Assembly (NCBI RefSeq): GCF_000519005.1
Contig: NZ_JAER01000006.1
Span: 62,001 to 126,000, forward strand
Direction: 5' to 3'
Source: Nocardioides sp. J54
Lineage (GTDB): Bacteria; Actinomycetota; Actinomycetes; Propionibacteriales; Nocardioidaceae
DNA length: 64,000 nt
A model generated the notes under the pieces. That model ran no database searches and was not told the origin of the DNA. It was given only the letters and a program-made list of their open reading frames with translations. The position numbers were made by a program, and so were the translations under genes. Below are positions 58,943 to 64,000 of this stretch, piece by piece (the first letter of the stretch is position 1; each line of letters begins with the position of its first letter).

Positions 58943-60460
58943 GTGGCTGCGCCTGCCCTGCCGCTGCTGCTGGTCGGACTCGCAGTCGCCGCCCTGGCGC
59001 TGGTCCCGCTCGGCTACGTGCTGTGGAGCACCGCCGAGCTCGGCCCCGGCGAGGCAGGGGCGTTCCTGTGGCGCCCCCGCATCGGCGAGCTGCTGTGGAA
59101 CACCACCCGGCTGCTGGTCGTCGGGGTCCTCGCCAGCGTCGCCGTCGGCGTCGCCGGAGCGTGGGTCGTCGAGCGGACCGACGTCCCGGGACGCGGCTGG
59201 TGGCACGGCCTGCTGTGCGCGCCCCTCGCCGTGCCCGCCTTCGTCAACGGCTTCGGCTGGGTGTCGACCACCCACGCGGTGCAGTCGTTCCCGGGCGCGG
59301 TGATGGTGGTGACGCTGTCGTACTACCCGCTCGTCTACCTGCCGACCGTCGCGGCCCTGCGCCGGCTCGACCCGGCCGTCGAGGAGGTCGCGACCGCGCT
59401 CGGCCGCAGCCCGTGGAGCGTCTTCTGGCGGGTCACCCTGCCCGCGACCAGCCCGGCGGTGCTGGGCGGCGCCCTTCTGGTCGGCCTGCACCTGCTGGCG
59501 GAGTACGGCGCCCTGCAGCTGCTCAACTACCCGACCCTCACGACGGCGATCCTCCAGCAGTACGGCACCGTCTTCAACGGTCCCGAGGCGACCTTGCTCG
59601 CGCTGGTGCTCGTCGCCTTCTGCCTGCTCCTGCTCGGCCTCGAGCTGCTGCTGCGCGGACGCCGACCGCGCAGCCGCGTCGGCGCCGGCACCAGCCGGGT
59701 CGCCGGCCGGGTGCCCCTCGGCAGGGCGCGACCGCTCGTCGTCCTGGCCCTGGCCGGGCTGGTTCTCTGGGCCCTGGCCGTCCCCCTCGCCGCACTGGTG
59801 CGCTGGCTGGTGCGCGGCACGTCCGCGGGCATCGAAGGTGCTGAGCTGGCCGACGCGCTCGGCAACACCCTCCTGCTGGCCGTCCTCGGCGGGCTCGTCA
59901 CCACCGCCGCCGCCGTCCCCGTCGTGTGGCTGGCCGTGCGGCACCGCAGCCTGCTGACGACGGCCATCGAGCGCAGCGTCTACACCGCCAGCGCGATGCC
60001 GGGCATCGTCATCGCCCTGGCCCTGGTCACCGTCTCGATCCGCGCCGTGCCGGACCTCTACCAGACCATGGCACTGCTCGTCGCGGGCTACCTCGTGCTG
60101 TTCCTGCCCCGCGCCGTGGTCAGCGTGCGCGGCACCTTCGAGCTGGTCCCGCCGGCACTGGAGGAGGTCGCGCGCAGCCTCGGTTGCAGCGGTCCCGAGG
60201 TCGCCCGCCGGGTGACCCTGCCACTCGTCGTACCCGGCCTGGCGGGCGCCGGGGCGCTGGTCGCGCTCGCCGTCTCCACCGAGCTCACCGCCACGCTGCT
60301 GCTGGCGCCGATCGGGACCGACACCCTCGCCACGAAGTTCTGGTCGGAGGCGTCCTCGATCGCGTACGGCGCCGCCGCGCCTTACGCCCTGGCGCTGATC
60401 GTGCTCTCCGTCCCCTCGACGTGGCTGCTCGCCCGTCTCAGCACCAGGAGTGACCGCTGA
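58943..60460 (+). CDS. Ferric iron ABC importer, double permease (FbpB type)
   Basis: About 505 residues with two homologous permease halves of about six helices each. Each half has an EAA loop: PAVEEVATALGRSPWSVFWRVTLP and PALEEVARSLGCSGPEVARRVTLP. This duplicated layout is typical of FbpB/FutB. GTG 58943 is the first ordinary start; a CTG at 58889, which overlaps the upstream stop as CTGA and has GAGG upstream, would add 18 residues and is a possible rare start. The stop overlaps the next ATG (TGATG). Confidence 0.9.
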   Translation: MAAPALPLLLVGLAVAALALVPLGYVLWSTAELGPGEAGAFLWRPRIGELLWNTTRLLVVGVLASVAVGVAGAWVVERTDVPGRGWWHGLLCAPLAVPAFVNGFGWVSTTHAVQSFPGAVMVVTLSYYPLVYLPTVAALRRLDPAVEEVATALGRSPWSVFWRVTLPATSPAVLGGALLVGLHLLAEYGALQLLNYPTLTTAILQQYGTVFNGPEATLLALVLVAFCLLLLGLELLLRGRRPRSRVGAGTSRVAGRVPLGRARPLVVLALAGLVLWALAVPLAALVRWLVRGTSAGIEGAELADALGNTLLLAVLGGLVTTAAAVPVVWLAVRHRSLLTTAIERSVYTASAMPGIVIALALVTVSIRAVPDLYQTMALLVAGYLVLFLPRAVVSVRGTFELVPPALEEVARSLGCSGPEVARRVTLPLVVPGLAGAGALVALAVSTELTATLLLAPIGTDTLATKFWSEASSIAYGAAAPYALALIVLSVPSTWLLARLSTRSDR

Positions 60461-61521
60461 TGCCCGCACTGGAGATCCGCGCCCTGACGGCGGGCTACGG
60501 CAAGGACCCGGTGCTGCGCGGCATCGACCTGACGGTCACGTCGGGCGTCACCGCCATCCTCGGCTCCTCGGGCTGCGGCAAGACGACCCTGCTGCGAGCC
60601 GTCGCCGGCTTCGTGCAGCCGGCGGCCGGGACGATCGACGTCGCCGGGACGCGCGTCGTCGGCGGCGGCGGGCGCAGCGTGCCCGCCCGGCGGCGGGGCA
60701 TCGGGTACGTCCCCCAGGAGGGCGCGCTCTTCCCGCACCTGACCGTCGCGCGCAACATCGCCTTCGGCCTGCCCCGCGGCCAACGGCGCAACGCCGGTGG
60801 CGTGGTCGCGGAGGCGCTGGCGATGGTCGAGCTCGACCCGTCCCTGGCAGCGCGCTTCCCGCACCAGCTCTCGGGTGGCCAGCAGCAACGTGTCGCCCTG
60901 GCCCGGGCTCTCGCCCCGCAGCCGAGCCTGGTGCTGCTGGACGAGCCCTTCTCCTCCCTCGACGCCGGCCTGCGGGAGGAGACCGGCCGGGCCGTGGTCC
61001 GTGCCCTGCGCGCTGCGGACGCCGCCGCCGTGCTGGTCGCCCACGACCAGGGCGAGGCGCTGTCGCTGGCCGACCAGGTCGCGGTGATGGCGCAGGGGCG
61101 CTTCCTCCAGGTCGCCCCACCGGCCGAGGTGTACCTCGAGCCCGCCGACCCGCAGGTCGCGTCGTTCATCGGCCACGCCTCGCTGCTCCCCGGCGAGGGC
61201 GACGGAGCCGGCCGCGCGACGTGCGCGGTCGGTGAGCTGGCGGTGCGCCCCGGCCACCCCGGCACGGCCGGGCCGGCCGGGCCGGTCCAGCTCGCCATCC
61301 GCTCCGAGCAGGTGCAGATCCGCACCGACGGCGCCGGCACGCCCGGCGAGGTGGTCGACGTCAGCTTCTTCGGGCACGACGCCACGGTGCGGCTCCGCCT
61401 CGACTCCGGGGAGCAGCTCGCCGCGCGTACCCCTGCCGACTCCGTGCCGCACCCCGGCGAGAAGGTGCGGCTGTCGGTCGTCGGCGAGGTCGTGGCCTTC
61501 GCCGGCCAACCGGGCGCCTGA
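60460..61521 (+). CDS. Ferric iron ABC importer, ATPase (FbpC type)
   Basis: 353-residue ATPase: Walker A LGSSGCGKTTL, signature LSGGQQQRVALARAL, Walker B VLLDEPFSSLD, switch His in VAHDQGEAL. The C-terminal ~110 residues form an OB/TOBE-type regulatory domain (VQLAIRSEQVQIRT...VVDVSFFGHDATVRL), as in FbpC. It completes the FbpABC set. ATG 60460 shares a base with the permease stop. Confidence 0.93.
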   Translation: MPALEIRALTAGYGKDPVLRGIDLTVTSGVTAILGSSGCGKTTLLRAVAGFVQPAAGTIDVAGTRVVGGGGRSVPARRRGIGYVPQEGALFPHLTVARNIAFGLPRGQRRNAGGVVAEALAMVELDPSLAARFPHQLSGGQQQRVALARALAPQPSLVLLDEPFSSLDAGLREETGRAVVRALRAADAAAVLVAHDQGEALSLADQVAVMAQGRFLQVAPPAEVYLEPADPQVASFIGHASLLPGEGDGAGRATCAVGELAVRPGHPGTAGPAGPVQLAIRSEQVQIRTDGAGTPGEVVDVSFFGHDATVRLRLDSGEQLAARTPADSVPHPGEKVRLSVVGEVVAFAGQPGA

Positions 61522-61611
61522 TGACGAAAAACTTGATGACGAGAGCTTGCGCTTGATGACGGTTGCAACCGTCGTCAGGCGCAGGAATCCCCGCCCAGGC
61601 GGGGATTCCTG
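61515..61611. repeat. Palindromic element at convergent junction fbpC / luxR gene
   Basis: Contains the perfect palindrome GACGGTTGCAACCGTC (61558-61573), flanked by GCGCCTGATGACG (61515-61527) and its near-complement (61570-61582), and a perfect 14-bp hairpin CAGGAATCCCCGCC / GGCGGGGATTCCTG (61582-61611). The layout matches the 81-nt elements (TTGCAAC palindrome, then a GGAATC hairpin), but the sequence differs with compensating changes in both stem arms. Confidence 0.7.
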
Positions 61612-61623
61612 CAGCCGTCAGGG

Positions 61624-62757
61624 TCAGCCGAACCAGCCCGACGGCGCGAGCTCGCCACCCATCCGCGGCACGTACTGGTCGAAGTAGATCCGCGCAATCA
61701 GCTCGCGCCGCGAGCGGACGTCGGCCTTCTCGAAGACGGACTTGAGGTGGTCCTGGACGGTGTAGGCCGACAGGTGCAGGGTGCGTGCGATCTCCTTGGT
61801 GTCCACGCCCTGCAGCACCAGCTGGGTGACGTCGCGCTCGCGGGGGGTGAGCCCGAAGGCGGCGACGACGAGGGTGACGATCTCGGGCGGGCGGGCCTCC
61901 TCGATGGTGATCACCACGTCGCCGTCCCGATCGCGGAACGAGCTGAGCGGACCGGCCTGCAGCACCAGCCACATGCCGCTCGCGGTGCGCAGCCGGCAGC
62001 GCGGGATGCCCTCGGACTCGCCGCGGGCGAAGCGCCGGGCGGCGCCGATCAGGGCGGCGACCGGGGACAGCGGGGCGCAGTGACCCGGCCCGGTGGCCAG
62101 CTCGCTGAGGCGGACCTCGGCGGCCGGCGTCATCTGGGTGATCTGGTTGTCGGGGCCGACGATGATCACGGCCGGCCCGGCGCCGGCGTCGGGCCGGCAG
62201 GGCGCGTGGTCGGCGACCCGGGCCAGCATCCCGGAGCGCACGCCGTGGGCGAACGGCGCGGCCAGGGAGGCGAGGAAGTCGACCTCTGCCTCGTCGAAGG
62301 GGGCGTCGTCCGCGCCGCGGAAGAGGGCCACCCCGCCCCACGCCTCGCTGCCGTCGCGCATCGCGAGGCGGGCCTCGTCGGCGAAGCCGAAGTTGGGCTG
62401 CATGAACTGCGACAGCCGTGGCGAGAGCTCGGTCCGGCCGCCGGTCAGCAGGTGCACCCCGGCCGCAGGCACCTCGGCCCGGGCGATCGCCCGGAAGGAG
62501 GTCGGCTCCTCGGTGCCGTACTCGATGAGCCCGAACTCGTGGTCGTGGCTGTTGCGGATCGCCAGCTCGCCGTACTTGCGGGCGCTGGTGAGCATGTGGC
62601 TGCTCGGGTCGTGCGTCGCGATGCAGGCAGCCACCCACGGGACGGCACGGCGCACCGACTCGACCGCCTCGACGAGGAAGGTCTCGAGGTCCAGACCGGC
62701 CCGCGCCACGACGTCGACGTCCTGGCGCACCCGCGCCGCGGTCAGTCCTCGGGCCAT
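61624..62757 (-). CDS. LuxR-family regulator with GAF-like sensor region
   Basis: 377 residues. The N-terminal ~170 residues resemble a GAF-type sensor (FGLIEYGTEEPTSF..., GGVALFRGADDAPFDEAEVDFLASLAAPFAHG). A central PAS-like part (VIIVGPDNQITQMTPAAE) follows. The C-terminal LuxR helix-turn-helix is clear (LTPRERDVTQLVLQGVDTKEIARTLHLSAYTVQDHLKSVFEKADV). It is divergent from a flavin oxidoreductase gene across 167 bp holding two dyads, so it probably controls that gene. Confidence 0.88.
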   Translation of the reverse strand: MARGLTAARVRQDVDVVARAGLDLETFLVEAVESVRRAVPWVAACIATHDPSSHMLTSARKYGELAIRNSHDHEFGLIEYGTEEPTSFRAIARAEVPAAGVHLLTGGRTELSPRLSQFMQPNFGFADEARLAMRDGSEAWGGVALFRGADDAPFDEAEVDFLASLAAPFAHGVRSGMLARVADHAPCRPDAGAGPAVIIVGPDNQITQMTPAAEVRLSELATGPGHCAPLSPVAALIGAARRFARGESEGIPRCRLRTASGMWLVLQAGPLSSFRDRDGDVVITIEEARPPEIVTLVVAAFGLTPRERDVTQLVLQGVDTKEIARTLHLSAYTVQDHLKSVFEKADVRSRRELIARIYFDQYVPRMGGELAPSGWFG

Positions 62758-62794
62758 GCGTAGCAGTGTGTGGCAAGGCCCGGGGTGCTGCCAT

Positions 62795-62808
62795 CCCAGA
62801 TTTCTGGG
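62795..62808. promoter_or_regulatory. Dyad between luxR-type gene and oxidoreductase
   Basis: CCCAGA-tt-TCTGGG, a perfect 6-bp dyad 37 bp upstream of the regulator start. It is a candidate site for autoregulation by the LuxR-type protein or for control of the divergent gene. Confidence 0.4.
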
Positions 62809-62888
62809 GATTGTCCTGCTCCCACATCCGCAGGGCGGAGATCTACCCAGGGATCGGGGATGGTCCCGGACCGGTCGCAGGGCGCAGG

Positions 62889-62912
62889 GTTCTCGGCACC
62901 AACCCCGAGAAC
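62889..62912 (+). promoter_or_regulatory. Inverted repeat before the oxidoreductase start
   Basis: Perfect 8-bp arms GTTCTCGG / CCGAGAAC with an 8-nt spacer, ending 12 bp before the ATG, just ahead of the GAAGGA ribosome-binding site. It could be an operator or a mRNA hairpin that limits translation. Confidence 0.45.
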
Positions 62913-62924
62913 GAAGGAACCAGC

Positions 62925-64000
62925 ATGACCACCACCCCCGACACCGGTGCCCTGGCCACCCTCACCAGCGGGTGCCCGGTGCACCTCCCCGGCGACCCCG
63001 GGTACGACGCTGCCACGACCCCGTGGAACCTGTCGGTCGAGCAGCGCCCGGCCGCGGTCGCGGTCCCCCGCACCGTCGACCAGGTCCGTGACGTCGTCCG
63101 TGCCGCCGCGGCCGCCGGGCTGAAGGTCGCGCCGCAGAGCACCGGGCACGGCGCCGCGGCCCTCGGCGAGCACTCCCTGGAGGACGTCGTCCTCGTCCGC
63201 ATGCACGAGCTGACGGGCGTCAGCGTCGACCCGGCGGCCGGCACCGTGCGGGTCCTGGGCGGCACGCTGTGGCAGGACGTCGTCGCGGCCGCCGCCGCGC
63301 ACGGCCGGAGCGTGCTGCACGGCTCGGCCGGGGACGTCGCCGTCGTCGGCTACGCACTGAGCGGCGGGCTCTCCTTCTTCGCCCGCCGCCACGGCGTGGC
63401 CGCCAACTCGGTCCGCGCGGTCGAGGTCGTCACCCCCGACGGCGAGCTGCGCCGGGCGAGCGCGGAGGAGCACCGCGACCTGTTCTGGGCCCTGCGTGGT
63501 GGTGGCGCCGGCAACTTCGGCGTCGTCGTCGCCGTCGAGCTCGGCCTGCTCCCCTACGCCGACGTCTTCGCCGGCATGCTGCTGTGGGACCGCGAGCGCG
63601 CGCCCGAGGTGGTGCGGGCGTGGGTGGAGTGGACGCGCACCGCACCGGACAGTGCGACCACGTCGCTGCGGGTCATGAGCTTCCCGCCGCTGCCCGAGCT
63701 CCCGCCGTTCCTGTCCGGCCGCGACCTGGTCGTCGTCGACGGCGCGATCCTCGAGGACGACGAGCGGGCAGCAGAGGTGCTCTCCCCGCTGCGGGCCCTG
63801 GCGCCCGAGATGGACACCTTCGGCCGGATCCCCGCGCCCGCGCTGCTCGGCGTGCACATGGACCCGCCCGAGCCGTCGCCGGCGGTCGGCGACCACAGCG
63901 TCCTCGGCGAGCTCGACGACGCCGCCGTCGAGGCGTTCCTCGCCCAGGTCGGCCCGGGCACCCGCAGCGGGCTGATGTTCGCCGAGCTGCGCCACCTCGG
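62925..64000 (+). CDS. FAD-binding (berberine-bridge type) oxidoreductase, partial
   Basis: Reads from ATG 62925 (GAAGGA upstream) to the right edge with no stop, giving about 358 residues. The FAD_binding_4 domain is clear: AAVAVPRTVDQVRDVVRAA, QSTGHGA with the likely covalent-FAD His75, VRVLGGTLWQDV and SGGLSFFARRHGVAANSV, then the GGGAGNFGVV loop. The BBE C-terminal domain lies beyond the edge. It oxidises small organic alcohols, sugars or alkaloids in known members. Divergent control by the LuxR-type regulator is likely. Confidence 0.9.
   Translation, partial: MTTTPDTGALATLTSGCPVHLPGDPGYDAATTPWNLSVEQRPAAVAVPRTVDQVRDVVRAAAAAGLKVAPQSTGHGAAALGEHSLEDVVLVRMHELTGVSVDPAAGTVRVLGGTLWQDVVAAAAAHGRSVLHGSAGDVAVVGYALSGGLSFFARRHGVAANSVRAVEVVTPDGELRRASAEEHRDLFWALRGGGAGNFGVVVAVELGLLPYADVFAGMLLWDRERAPEVVRAWVEWTRTAPDSATTSLRVMSFPPLPELPPFLSGRDLVVVDGAILEDDERAAEVLSPLRALAPEMDTFGRIPAPALLGVHMDPPEPSPAVGDHSVLGELDDAAVEAFLAQVGPGTRSGLMFAELRHL

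Overview
The window is high-GC actinobacterial chromosome. Gene content and order point to the Nocardioidaceae (a Nocardioides-like organism), although no rRNA is present to confirm this. Evidence includes GTG/TTG starts, an F420-type nitroreductase-family protein, a complete Mce locus, tandem MaoC (HadA/HadB-like) genes, and the actinobacterial order tRNA-Thr / tRNA-Met / rpmG / hadAB / tRNA-Trp / secE / nusG / rplK / rplA / rplJ / rplL / mceG / rpoB / rpoC. There is no phage, plasmid, integrase, transposase, rRNA or CRISPR array.

Layout. 1-4.1 kb: the end of a GNAT acetyltransferase, serC, and a minus-strand group of topoisomerase IB, a DUF1905 protein and a macrodomain protein. 4.2-7.8 kb: a four-gene OpuC/ProU-type choline/betaine importer with two permeases. 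7.8-13.7 kb: minus-strand housekeeping genes (propeller-like secreted protein, methyltransferase, hydroxyacid-oxoacid transhydrogenase, double Nudix protein, geranylgeranyl-reductase-family enzyme). 14-19.6 kb: a lipoprotein, a NarL-type two-component system, a membrane protein and a secreted Ig-like protein.

19.9-45.8 kb is the core information-processing block on the minus strand: tRNA-Trp, secE, nusG, rplK-rplA, rplJ-rplL with an L10 leader, then a full 11-gene Mce lipid-import operon (mceG, yrbEA, yrbEB, mceA-F, two Mce-associated genes), then rpoB and rpoC. Most junctions in the Mce operon are 1-4 nt stop/start overlaps. An aspartate aminotransferase and a DUF4232 lipoprotein are embedded in the block. 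46-50.5 kb: an adenosine-deaminase-family enzyme, a DUF4190 protein, murB, hadB/hadA, rpmG and two tRNAs.

50.6-64 kb is the accessory part: amidase, LrgA/LrgB pair, pirin, then an intergenic region with two opposed arrays of seven 22-bp tandem units, a deazaflavin-dependent protein, and an iron-box-preceded operon. That operon encodes an unusual adenylation-carrier-membrane-acyltransferase fusion followed by an FbpABC-type ferric iron importer. A LuxR-type regulator diverges from a berberine-bridge-type flavoenzyme that is cut by the right edge.

Notable non-coding structure: palindromic elements occupy all four of the wider convergent gene junctions (1.7, 19.7, 42.2 and 61.5 kb). Two of these are 81-nt copies with 76 identical positions, placed in opposite orientation. 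The iron operon, the opposed 22-bp arrays and the convergent-junction palindromes are the best candidates for something not yet described.
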